NCBI GenBank assembly: GCA_002313515.1
Contig: DCBQ01000004.1
Span: 1 to 64,000, forward strand
DNA: 64,000 nucleotides
Source: Candidatus Saccharibacteria bacterium UBA1103
GTDB lineage: Bacteria; Patescibacteriota; Saccharimonadia; Saccharimonadales; Saccharimonadaceae
Reading direction: 5' to 3'
In this document: positions 7,756 through 14,942 of the stretch, piece by piece
Numbering within the stretch: position 1 is the stretch's first letter
How the letters are laid out: each line of letters opens with the position of its first letter
Notes under the pieces: generated by a model
The model's database searches: none
Seen by the model: only the letters and a program-made list of their open reading frames with translations
What the model was told of the DNA's origin: nothing
Translations under genes and position numbers: made by a program

Positions 7756-8045
7756 TTATTTTCCGAACAGCTCGCTATGTGTGCCAGTTTCAACCAGAAT
7801 TAATATAAGTTCCGATCGCTCAATACGGTAAACTAATAGCCAATCTGGCTCAATATGGCATTCACGGCAATTCTGAAATCTGGGTGTGGTAATTAGAGTA
7901 TGGTCGCGATTTTTAGGTGGCAGAGCCTTGCCGTCAATTAACGTATCAACCACTTGACGTAGCTTATCTATATCTTTACCTTGTCGCACCATTAAGCGTA
8001 ACTGTTTTTGAATTGTTTGGTTTGGCTGATTTTATATTTAATCAT
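7756..8045 (-). pseudogene. YafQ/RelE-family toxin, frameshifted
   Basis: mRNA-interferase toxin of the RelE/YafQ family. The C-terminal frame (7756-7992, 78 codons) has all family active-site positions: DH, CHIEPDW (His, Asp, Trp) and GTHSELFG. The expected N-terminus is in another frame: ATG at 8045 gives MIKYKISQTKQFKNSYA and then TAA (7994-7992). One missing base near 7995-8000 would join both parts into a normal-length toxin. The ATG at 8045 overlaps the antitoxin stop by 8 nt (ATGATTAA), the usual toxin-antitoxin layout. The C-terminal frame has its own ATG at 7992, overlapping the early stop (TAATG), so a shortened product by re-initiation is possible. Decay, a sequencing error or programmed frameshifting cannot be separated from sequence alone. 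Confidence 0.75.
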
Positions 8046-8331
8046 TGTCTAAATCAGCTAGTAAATCATTAAAGCTATTGTACTTTTTGGCGGCTAATTT
8101 TCCACTAGTAATATCGTTGGATTCGCGCAGGGCGTCTAGTAGCTCTGGCGTAGGGGTCTTGGTGCGACTGGGTGTAAATGGCAAGGCTTGATCGCGCACC
8201 GCCTGTGCCATAAAAATGTTTAGCGCAGTGCTAGTGTTCATGCCTAAACTACGAAATAGCGCATCAGCCTGTCTCTTTAGTGTCTTACTAGTGCGAAAAC
8301 TGGTATTAATCATATCCGTGGTAGCGTTCAT
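8038..8331 (-). CDS. RelB/DinJ-family antitoxin
   Basis: 97-aa antitoxin that binds its toxin and the operon promoter. The N-terminal ribbon-helix-helix region shows the family pattern: SFRTSKTLKRQADALF, LGMNTSTALNIFMAQAV and then LPF (about residues 11-52). The C-terminus (SFNDLLADLDND) would wrap the toxin. Start at 8331 fits the strong promoter upstream (TTGACA, 17 nt, TACAAT) with an 8-nt gap to the ATG. An internal ATG at 8313 is less likely. The module lies antisense to nrdG and is flanked by a duplicated nrdG end, so it is probably an insertion. Confidence 0.88.
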   Translation of the reverse strand: MNATTDMINTSFRTSKTLKRQADALFRSLGMNTSTALNIFMAQAVRDQALPFTPSRTKTPTPELLDALRESNDITSGKLAAKKYNSFNDLLADLDND

Positions 8332-8339
8332 ATGTTGCT

Positions 8340-8368
8340 ATTGTATATATAATATAGTGAAATGTCAA
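8340..8368 (-). promoter_or_regulatory. Toxin-antitoxin promoter
   Basis: Minus strand TTGACA (8368-8363), 17-nt spacer and TACAAT (8345-8340), ending 8 nt before the antitoxin ATG. The spacer is a TATATTATATA-rich palindromic stretch that could be the antitoxin operator. Confidence 0.7.
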
Positions 8369-8422
8369 TATAATAAATTAGCCTAAACTGATAACTATCT
8401 AATCGCGAGACCTTATAGAATT

Positions 8423-8474
8423 GTAACTAGCGTATATTGCACCTAAAAACGGCGAGATCATCGCTATTGAGTAA
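8423..8474 (+). pseudogene. Remnant of a second nrdG 3' end
   Basis: About 52 bp aligning with nrdG 7697-7750 (roughly 43 of 54 aligned columns identical), including the encoded R-x-L-H-L-K and A-I-E-stop ending. It carries an in-frame TAG and a one-base deletion, so it is not coding. Differences are largely at synonymous positions, which suggests a diverged allele rather than a fresh duplication. Confidence 0.75.
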
Positions 8475-8523
8475 AGTATGGCGATGTGATAAAGTATTTT
8501 TAAGCGAATTTAATGGGATACGC

Positions 8524-8551
8524 AAAACACCTCGCAGCAACGAGGTGTTTT
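8524..8551. terminator. Bidirectional intrinsic terminator
   Basis: AAAACACCTCG (8524-8534), loop CAGCAA, CGAGGTGTTTT (8541-8551), continuing into T-rich sequence. The 11-bp stem is perfect and has a T-run on either strand. It follows the nrdG remnant. Confidence 0.85.
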
Positions 8552-8614
8552 TTAGTGGTATACGACGAGAAATTACGTATTGGCTAAGGCTGAGTCCTTT
8601 CTATGGATCAATAT

Positions 8615-8677
8615 TTATAGGCTAATGCTAATAAATATATGATGCTTACGAAACTTCAGTGCGAATTTAATGGTCAT
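8615..8677 (-). CDS. Possible 20-residue small protein
   Basis: Minus-strand ATG at 8677 preceded by AAAGGAGGT about 5 nt upstream, one of the best ribosome sites in the window. It encodes 20 residues (begins MTIKFALKFRKHH, ends IFISISL). Upstream is an extended -10 TGC-TATAAT (8746-8754 on the minus strand), and downstream lies the bidirectional terminator at 8524-8551. Together these would define an RNA of roughly 215 nt. The peptide is basic and then hydrophobic. It is not recognised. It may be a leader peptide, a small membrane peptide or the broken start of a lost gene. Confidence 0.35.
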   Translation of the reverse strand: MTIKFALKFRKHHIFISISL

Positions 8678-8835
8678 AAGCACCTCCTTTCTGCCACTAA
8701 TGACCACCGGCAAAAGCTTGGCGACTTATATTTCTCGTCAATAAAATTATAGCATAAGCATTGTATATAATTCAGCCAACCTATAGAAAACTCTGCCATA
8801 TCTGATTTTGGGGCGGTTTGTGATAAGATAAAGAT

Positions 8836-9036
8836 GTCAAACATAACAATATTTAAGCAATAGCCATTGTTCTGCTGGTGTTCATCAGGGTTAGAATGGG
8901 CGTGCTCTGTGAAAGGGCAGTGCATCCTGATTGCCAACAATCAATGCTATTGTTATGTTTGACGACTCTGAGTAGCAGAGCCGTCCATTTTTATTAGCGG
9001 CGTCCACTAACTATGAGTCGTCAAACATGGAGGAGG
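8836..9036 (+). promoter_or_regulatory. Structured leader of the methyltransferase gene
   Basis: Three arms share GTCAAACAT. Arm 1 (8836-8851, GTCAAACATAACAATA) is the exact reverse complement of arm 2 (8948-8963). Arm 2 shifted to 8955-8968 (ATGTTTGACGACTC) is also the exact reverse complement of arm 3 (9015-9028). A 16-bp stem and a 14-bp stem therefore compete. Arm 3 ends directly against GGAGGAGG (9029-9036), the ribosome site of the methyltransferase. Between arms 1 and 2, further imperfect pairing extends the first hairpin. A 33-codon upstream ORF (8896-8997) runs across arm 2. A switch controlling methyltransferase translation is inferred. Confidence 0.6.
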
Positions 9037-9046
9037 ATGCGCTGAT

Positions 9047-10300
9047 ATGGCAGATGCTGCAAAGAGATCGGGTAAAAAACGGTTACTATCATTATTTTCT
9101 GGTTGCGGAGGTATGGATATCGGATTTGAGGGAAATTTTACCTGCTTTAGAAAGTCCATTAACACGGAACTACACCCTGACTGGATAATAAAAGACTACG
9201 GTGATAAAGTGCTTGTTGCGCCAACAATATTTGATACTGTATTTGCCAATGATATTTTACCATTTGCCAAGGCAGCCTGGGTGTCATACTTTAGAAACAC
9301 CAAAGAGAATGCAAATGATATATACAACTTAGCTAGTATTGTTGATTTGGCGAAAAAGGCCAAAGGCGGTGAGTATGAGTTTCCTGCTAACATAGACGTG
9401 GTAACAGGAGGCTTTCCGTGTCAAGATTTTTCTGTTGCTGGCAAACGCTTAGGCTTTAAATCGCAAAAGAGTCATCTTGGCTCAAAGCTGACCGATGATG
9501 AACCATCTATTGAAAGCCGCGGCCAACTATATATGTGGATGCGCGATGTGGTTACATTAACAGAGCCTAACTTGTTCATAGCGGAGAATGTGAAAGGTCT
9601 GACGAATCTTGCAGATGTCAAGGCTGTTATAGAGCACGACTTCTCAACTGCTGGTGGCGGTTATTTGGTGGTTCCTGCTAAAGTACTAAAAGCTCCATTT
9701 TATGGAGTGCCACAATCGCGCGAACGTGTTATATTCTTTGGCTTTAAGAAGAGCACACTGACAAAGAGGGCGCTGGAAGAGCTATCTCGAGACACTATCT
9801 CTACGGAGTATAATCCATATCCAAGCCCTTCTCATGGTGATGGTCTGTCGCCCATAGTTACATGTCGAGATGTATTAGCTGATTTGTCTGAACCTGAACT
9901 ATCAAATGATTTGTCGCAACAAAAATTCTCTAAGGCTAAATATATGGGCAAACATTGCCAGGGGCAATCGGAGATTAAGCTTGATGGGGTTAGTCCAACT
10001 ATTCGCTCGGAACATCACGGCAATATTGAATACAGACGATTAAGCGAAGAGCACGGCGGTGTCTATCTCGATGAGCTGGCTGCTGGCAAACTAGAACGCC
10101 GATTAACTGTGCGAGAATGTGCGCGTATACAGACATTTCCTGATGATTATCAATTTATACTAAAGAAGACTGAAGACAATGTGTCTGTATCATCAAGCGA
10201 TGCTTATAAAATCATTGGTAATGCCGTCCCCTGTGTATTAGCCTACAGTATCGCTAAAAATATAGAAAGCAAATGGACTAAGTACTTTGGAGATAAGTAA
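9047..10300 (+). CDS. DNA (cytosine-5) methyltransferase, type II
   Basis: Modifies cytosine in a specific DNA site and protects host DNA from the adjacent endonuclease. The motifs are in canonical order over 417 aa: I, LLSLFSGCGGMD (13-24); IV, GGFPCQDFS with catalytic C125; VI, ENV (180-182); VIII, QSRER (223-227); IX, RRLTVRECARIQTFP (351-365); X, GNAVP (391-395). The stretch between motifs I and IV is longer than in minimal enzymes. The target-recognition region between VIII and IX is short. Excellent ribosome site GGAGGAGG 10 nt before the ATG, in a structured leader. Base composition is AT-richer than neighbours, consistent with acquisition. The recognition sequence cannot be read from the protein. 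Confidence 0.95.
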   Translation: MADAAKRSGKKRLLSLFSGCGGMDIGFEGNFTCFRKSINTELHPDWIIKDYGDKVLVAPTIFDTVFANDILPFAKAAWVSYFRNTKENANDIYNLASIVDLAKKAKGGEYEFPANIDVVTGGFPCQDFSVAGKRLGFKSQKSHLGSKLTDDEPSIESRGQLYMWMRDVVTLTEPNLFIAENVKGLTNLADVKAVIEHDFSTAGGGYLVVPAKVLKAPFYGVPQSRERVIFFGFKKSTLTKRALEELSRDTISTEYNPYPSPSHGDGLSPIVTCRDVLADLSEPELSNDLSQQKFSKAKYMGKHCQGQSEIKLDGVSPTIRSEHHGNIEYRRLSEEHGGVYLDELAAGKLERRLTVRECARIQTFPDDYQFILKKTEDNVSVSSSDAYKIIGNAVPCVLAYSIAKNIESKWTKYFGDK

Positions 10301-10303
10301 AAC

Positions 10304-11476
10304 ATGATTATCTCTAATGACAACCGGCCAGATATTGCTATCTTTAAATCTGTCATGCAGGCTACTGACATTTTGCTAAACCAGGATGCACGCAGCAGAG
10401 AGGGTTATTATGTTACACGTGGAGGCAAGCCGCTAGAAGAGGATGTTTATCGTGCGGTATGCCAAGCGTCTCAAGGTACACAATTCGAGGGAACTATCAA
10501 GTTGGTTTCGGGTGCATCATTTCCTGATATTGTGGCCGATAAGTATTATGGTGTTGAAGTAAAGAGTACAGAGAAAAACCACTGGACGTCAACTGGAAGC
10601 AGCATCCTTGAGTCAACTAGAAGCAAGAGTGTGGATAGGATATATCTAACGTTTGGAAAATTGGGTAAGCCAGTTGAATTTATCTCTCGTCCATACGAGG
10701 AATGCTTGTCGGGAATTGCGGTTACGCATTATCCTAGATACAAAATAGATATGCAACTTAGACCTGGTGATACCATCTTTGACAAGATGGGCGTGCCGTA
10801 TGAAACATTGCGACATATGGATAATCCAGTGGCGCCAGTATCTAAGTACTATACGGAGCACGCTAAGCCAGGCGAGAGTTTATGGTGGGCGCAAGGGGAA
10901 TCTGAGTCAACGACGTCATCGGCCACGATTAGATTATGGACATCGCTCAATAAAAAAGAAAAAGAAGAACTGACGGCGCAAGGCTACGCATTATTCCCAG
11001 AGGTGCTTGGTCCGACTAGTAACAAGAAATACAATAGGTATGCTTTATGGCTGGCTAGTAGCCAAGGGGTTGTTAATACGAATATACGAGATAGTTTTTC
11101 TGCGGGTGGACAGGTGTCTATGCGGACGCTTGGCAATATGTTTATTAACATGCCGGCAGCGTTTGGACGCATTAGGCAATACAAAGACTTGATACGATCG
11201 ATAATAAATGAGTCTCCTGTAGATTCGTTAAAACAATATTGGTGCGTTAACTATTTACGCGACAATAGACTGTCGCAATGGTGTGACCTGGTGGTTGATA
11301 ATATGGCCAATGCCTACAAAATGGTTGCAAAGAATGTTTTGATGGCAATTTTTTCTGAATATAAGAATGACAATCTCCTAGACTCATTTAAGTATGCTGG
11401 CTTTGCAGTCGCAGAAGAATCACCCCGCATTAAGAATGAACCATCTGCGGCGCATGATTCTGGCCGGCTGTTCTAG
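10304..11476 (+). CDS. Type II restriction endonuclease, PD-(D/E)xK fold
   Basis: 390-aa partner of the methyltransferase, starting 3 nt after its stop. Residues 73-88 carry a PD-(D/E)xK nuclease site: P74-D75 in SFPDIVADKYYGV and E85-V86-K87 in VEVKST, with E46 as possible fourth acidic residue. The rest is not recognised, as is usual for restriction enzymes, and the target site is unknown. GGAG 11 nt upstream of the ATG may serve translation. No controller (C) protein gene is present, so control probably rests on the leader of the methyltransferase and on coupling. The gene ends about 20 bp before tRNA-Arg(CCG). Confidence 0.85.
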   Translation: MIISNDNRPDIAIFKSVMQATDILLNQDARSREGYYVTRGGKPLEEDVYRAVCQASQGTQFEGTIKLVSGASFPDIVADKYYGVEVKSTEKNHWTSTGSSILESTRSKSVDRIYLTFGKLGKPVEFISRPYEECLSGIAVTHYPRYKIDMQLRPGDTIFDKMGVPYETLRHMDNPVAPVSKYYTEHAKPGESLWWAQGESESTTSSATIRLWTSLNKKEKEELTAQGYALFPEVLGPTSNKKYNRYALWLASSQGVVNTNIRDSFSAGGQVSMRTLGNMFINMPAAFGRIRQYKDLIRSIINESPVDSLKQYWCVNYLRDNRLSQWCDLVVDNMANAYKMVAKNVLMAIFSEYKNDNLLDSFKYAGFAVAEESPRIKNEPSAAHDSGRLF

Positions 11477-11482
11477 ATGTAG

Positions 11483-11488
11483 TATAAT
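11483..11488 (+). promoter_or_regulatory. -10 box of tRNA-Arg(CCG)
   Basis: TATAAT ending 8 nt before the mature tRNA 5' end. No convincing -35 was seen. Confidence 0.6.
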
Positions 11489-11496
11489 ATAGCCAT

Positions 11497-11573
11497 GCAC
11501 CCGTAGCTCAGTGGATTAGAGCACTGGTTTCCGGTACCAGGTGTCGTAGGTTCGAATCCTATCGGGTGTACCA
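11497..11573 (+). tRNA. tRNA-Arg(CCG)
   Basis: 77 nt with full cloverleaf and encoded CCA. Acceptor GCACCCG/CGGGTGT begins with a G-U pair. Anticodon stem CTGGT/ACCAG encloses TTCCGGT, giving anticodon CCG (11531-11533), and GGTTCGAATCC forms the T arm. It reads CGG codons and marks the right edge of the restriction-modification island. Confidence 0.96.
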
Positions 11574-11586
11574 GGGTTTTATTGAG

Positions 11587-11609
11587 TGCGCCAGGTGGCG
11601 CATTTTATT
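11587..11609 (+). terminator. Terminator after tRNA-Arg(CCG)
   Basis: TGCGCC (11587-11592), loop AGGT, GGCGCA (11597-11602) and then TTTTATT. Confidence 0.8.
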
Positions 11610-11631
11610 AATTAGGACTAAACTATAGGCA

Positions 11632-14112
11632 ATGACGATAGATAAAATATTGGTGCGTGGTGCGAAAGTTCACAACCTCAAGAGTATTGACGTAGATATA
11701 CCACTGAACAAAATTGTGGGGATTGCCGGTGTGTCGGGGTCGGGTAAGTCGTCGCTAGCGCTCGGGGTGTTGTACGCTGAGGGTTCGCGGCGGTATCTAG
11801 AGGCGCTGTCAACCTACACGCGGCGCCGCATGACTCAGGCGGCGCGGGCGAGTGTGGACGAGGTGCTGTATGTGCCGGCGGCGTTGGCGCTACATCAGCG
11901 TCCCGGTGTGCCGGGGATTCGTAGCACTTTTGGTACGGGTACCGAGCTACTAAACAGCTTGCGGCTGATGTTCTCGCGTCTAGCGAGCCATCGTTGTCCT
12001 AATGGGCATTATCTGGCGCCAACCTTAGCGGTGGCAGCAGGCAAGGAGCTGGTCTGCCCGCAGTGTCAGGCGCATTTCTATACACCGTCGGCCGAGCAGC
12101 TGGCCTTTAACTCGCAGGGTGCTTGCCCGAAGTGCGGCGGTACAGGCGTGGTGCATGCAGTGGATGTTTCTACCTTGGTGCCCGATGACTCGTTGACCAT
12201 TGACCAGGGTGCCGTGGCGCCGTGGAACAGCTTGATGTGGTCGCTAATGACCGATGTTTGTCGGGCAATGGGCGTGCGCACAAATGTTCCCTTTCGAGAT
12301 CTGACAGATCGGGAAAAGGATATCGTCTACCATGGTCCAGCAGTTAAGAAGCATATTCTGTATCGGCCGAAGCATTCCGACCAGGCGGGTGAGCTAGATT
12401 TTACTTATTACAACGCTATTTATACAGTGGAAAATGCCCTGGCCAAAATAAAAGATGATAAGGGTATGAAGCGGGTGGCGAAGTTTCTGCGTGATGATAT
12501 CTGCCCAGAGTGTCATGGTACGCGTCTGTCGGCGGCAGCCCGGGCGCCGAAGGTGCGCGATGTGTCGCTGGATCAAGTGTGCCAGCTAACGCTAACGGAA
12601 CTAATCGATTGGGTGCGGGGTGTGCCAGAGAGCTTGCCGGTGGAAATGCGTCCGATGGCCAATAGTATTTGCGAATCATTCAACGATGTAGCACGCCGAC
12701 TAGTTGACTTGGGGCTAGGTTATCTGTCGTTAGATCGGGCGGCGGCAACTTTGTCTACGGGTGAGCGTCAGCGGATGCAGCTAGCCCGGGCGGTACGTAA
12801 TCGGACGACTGGCGTGCTGTATGTGCTGGACGAGCCGTCGATTGGTCTGCATCCTTCGAATATCGTGGGTCTGACGGGAGTTATGCGTGACCTGGTGGCG
12901 GATGGCAACTCAGTGATTCTAGTTGATCATGATGTACAGGTTCTAAAAGCGGCGGATTATTTAATTGAAATGGGACCAGTGGCTGGTGCTGGCGGTGGTC
13001 GGGTGATTGCAAGTGGCACGGTATCAGAAATTGAGCGGTCGGATGCCTCGCAAATTGGACCTTTCCTGTCGGGTGAGCAGGAAACCATTACGCGGCAGCG
13101 TACGCCGGCGGCAGAGCTATTTGATCGGGGTACGATTCAGATGCAAACTACTACGATTCATACGGTAAAACCATTGTCGGTAAAAATACCCAAGGGTCGA
13201 TTGACTGTGGTAACGGGTGTTTCGGGGTCAGGTAAAACTACTATGGTGTTGGAAAGTCTAGTTCCGGTCATTAGCGCCAAAATCAACCATGTAGCCCTGC
13301 CGGCACATGTCACTAGTATTCAAGCTGATGATATCCAGCATGTCAAGCTGATTGACGCTACGCCGATCGGTATTAACGTGCGCTCAACCGTGGCGACTTA
13401 TGCGGGCGTGCATGATGAGCTGCGCAAGCTATTTGCGCACTCGGAATCCGCTAAGGCTAAGGGCTATAAGGCGGGTGATTTCTCGTATAACACTGGTTCG
13501 CTACGTTGTCCCAGTTGTGACGGTACGGGCGAGATTAGTCTGGATGTGCAGTTTTTGCCGGACGTTAATATCCCCTGCCCAGATTGCCACGGCTCGCGCT
13601 ATGACCGGGCAGCTTATGATGTTAAATTGGTCAACCGGGCGGGCGAAAGTGTATCTCTGCCTGAATTAATGAGCGTGAACATCGATTTGGCAATTGGGTT
13701 TTGCCAGGATATACCGTCCGTAGCGACCAAGTTGAAGGTACTCAGTCAATTGGGCCTAGGTTATCTAACCTTGGGTGAGGAAACGCCGAGCTTGTCGGGT
13801 GGCGAGGCGCAGCGGCTGAAATTAGCTAGCGAAATCGGGCGCACGCAAACTGACTCAATCTTTATTTTTGACGAGCCATCAATTGGCCTGCATCCACTGG
13901 ATGTGCAGGTGCTACTGAATGTTTTTCAGAGCTTGATTGACCATGGCGCCACGGTAGTGGTGATTGAGCACGATTTGGATGTGATTAAAAACGCTGATTA
14001 TATTATCGATATGGGTCCAGGTGGTGGCAATGAAGGTGGACGCATTGTTGCGACGGGAACCCCGGACGAAATTAAGGGTAACCCCGCAAGTCTTACTGGG
14101 CGGTACCTATAA
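11632..14112 (+). CDS. UvrA-like ABC ATPase (UvrA paralog)
   Basis: Tandem ABC ATPase of the UvrA family, 826 aa against about 940 in canonical UvrA. First Walker A is GVSGSGKSS (33-41). Later come the signature LSTGERQRMQLARAV, Walker B VLDEPSIGLH, a second Walker A GVSGSGKTT, the signature LSGGEAQRLKLA and IFDEPSIGLH. Zinc-type CPKCGGTG, CPECHGTR and CPSCDGTG modules are present. The segment after the first Walker A reads LEALSTYTRRRM and not the canonical YARQFLGQM, and the UvrB-binding region is not recognisable. I therefore read it as a class II/short UvrA paralog (as linked elsewhere to drug or damage tolerance), not the main repair subunit. TAAACT ends 7 nt before the ATG. Confidence 0.8.
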   Translation: MTIDKILVRGAKVHNLKSIDVDIPLNKIVGIAGVSGSGKSSLALGVLYAEGSRRYLEALSTYTRRRMTQAARASVDEVLYVPAALALHQRPGVPGIRSTFGTGTELLNSLRLMFSRLASHRCPNGHYLAPTLAVAAGKELVCPQCQAHFYTPSAEQLAFNSQGACPKCGGTGVVHAVDVSTLVPDDSLTIDQGAVAPWNSLMWSLMTDVCRAMGVRTNVPFRDLTDREKDIVYHGPAVKKHILYRPKHSDQAGELDFTYYNAIYTVENALAKIKDDKGMKRVAKFLRDDICPECHGTRLSAAARAPKVRDVSLDQVCQLTLTELIDWVRGVPESLPVEMRPMANSICESFNDVARRLVDLGLGYLSLDRAAATLSTGERQRMQLARAVRNRTTGVLYVLDEPSIGLHPSNIVGLTGVMRDLVADGNSVILVDHDVQVLKAADYLIEMGPVAGAGGGRVIASGTVSEIERSDASQIGPFLSGEQETITRQRTPAAELFDRGTIQMQTTTIHTVKPLSVKIPKGRLTVVTGVSGSGKTTMVLESLVPVISAKINHVALPAHVTSIQADDIQHVKLIDATPIGINVRSTVATYAGVHDELRKLFAHSESAKAKGYKAGDFSYNTGSLRCPSCDGTGEISLDVQFLPDVNIPCPDCHGSRYDRAAYDVKLVNRAGESVSLPELMSVNIDLAIGFCQDIPSVATKLKVLSQLGLGYLTLGEETPSLSGGEAQRLKLASEIGRTQTDSIFIFDEPSIGLHPLDVQVLLNVFQSLIDHGATVVVIEHDLDVIKNADYIIDMGPGGGNEGGRIVATGTPDEIKGNPASLTGRYL

Positions 14113-14119
14113 TCTGTAG

Positions 14120-14125
14120 TATAAT
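14120..14125 (+). promoter_or_regulatory. -10 box of tRNA-Arg(UCG)
   Basis: TATAAT ending 10 nt before the tRNA 5' end, right after the UvrA-like gene. Confidence 0.6.
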
Positions 14126-14135
14126 ACTAATAGAT

Positions 14136-14212
14136 GCGCCCATAGCTCAGCGGATTAGAGTACTTGGCTTCGAACCAAGGGGTCGCAGGTTCGAACCCTG
14201 CTGGGCGTACCA
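14136..14212 (+). tRNA. tRNA-Arg(UCG)
   Basis: 77 nt with encoded CCA. Acceptor GCGCCCA/TGGGCGT also starts with a G-U pair. Anticodon stem CTTGG/CCAAG encloses CTTCGAA, giving anticodon TCG (14170-14172). It is similar in sequence to tRNA-Arg(CCG) 2.6 kb upstream. It reads CGA and probably wobbles to other CGN codons. Confidence 0.95.
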
Positions 14213-14231
14213 GGAATTATTTTATTGTTAC

Positions 14232-14927
14232 ATGACTGAATTAACGGGTAGGGCAAAGGCTGAGCAGCTAGCCAACGAACAACGTGCGCACGATCGAGAG
14301 ATGAAGCTGCTAGCGGATGCGGTTGGCGGCCGTATCAACCAGACTATATCAACTACGACCGATCGGGCTAAGCAGTCTGAGATTAAACGCGTGTTGAAGC
14401 GTGCCGATAAATACTATTCTGACAATAGCGTTGATAAAACTGACGCCAGCTATTACGACACCGATAAAGTTGATATGACGTTGCGGCAGCGACGCAATAA
14501 ATACATTTTGGATAAATTACGCCGTCTGCTGCCCTGGGTGATAGGTGTGGTTGGGACTGTTGCGATTGTTATAGCGGTTACTGGCTATCTGCTAACTAAG
14601 CAGCACGCAAAGGAAGAATACGCTGCTCACCATGATAAATGTTCGTCGACTACGATTAGTCTATACAACGAGGCAGTAACGGGCGACCAGGATGAGATGG
14701 CCAAAGTTAAGTCTACTATCGAGTCGACTACGGGTTGGCAAGGTGATGCTAATTGTGTCTATATGATGACAGTTGAGGGCATAGTCAACAGCAGGACGTC
14801 GGCGGTTAAGCGAAATTATCAGCTATTAGAAGACTTGAGAAAGCAAGGATATAAAGTAGACGATTCGGTGAATCAGTTGATGACTGACGATGAGATTAAT
14901 CAGTATATCCAGCAGGCTGAGCAGTGA
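14232..14927 (+). CDS. Single-pass membrane protein of unknown function
   Basis: 231 aa. A charged cytoplasmic N-terminal half (1-99, with KRADKYYSDN and RQRRNK) precedes one membrane helix at about 100-121 (LPWVIGVVGTVAIVIAV). The outer domain of about 105 residues contains two cysteines (in DKCSST and ANCVYM) that could form a disulfide. No cleavable signal is apparent. It begins 19 nt after tRNA-Arg(UCG) and has no clear promoter of its own, so it may share the tRNA transcript. The family is not recognised. Confidence 0.7.
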   Translation: MTELTGRAKAEQLANEQRAHDREMKLLADAVGGRINQTISTTTDRAKQSEIKRVLKRADKYYSDNSVDKTDASYYDTDKVDMTLRQRRNKYILDKLRRLLPWVIGVVGTVAIVIAVTGYLLTKQHAKEEYAAHHDKCSSTTISLYNEAVTGDQDEMAKVKSTIESTTGWQGDANCVYMMTVEGIVNSRTSAVKRNYQLLEDLRKQGYKVDDSVNQLMTDDEINQYIQQAEQ

Positions 14928-14942
14928 TGTTATAATTTAGCT

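Larger units (their letters stand above)
8478..9046. other. Gene-poor accessory stretch
   Basis: Holds the terminator, the possible 20-aa ORF, a 13-bp direct repeat GCGAATTTAATGG (at about 8502 and 8661) and the structured methyltransferase leader. The remaining AT-rich sequence gives no recognisable gene. An 88-codon minus-strand frame at 8674-8940 was judged fortuitous. Confidence 0.5.

Noticed and set aside
8674..8940. 88-codon minus-strand ORF overlapping the methyltransferase leader
   Set aside because: No ribosome site or promoter, odd composition, and it is antisense to the palindromic leader, which explains its openness better.
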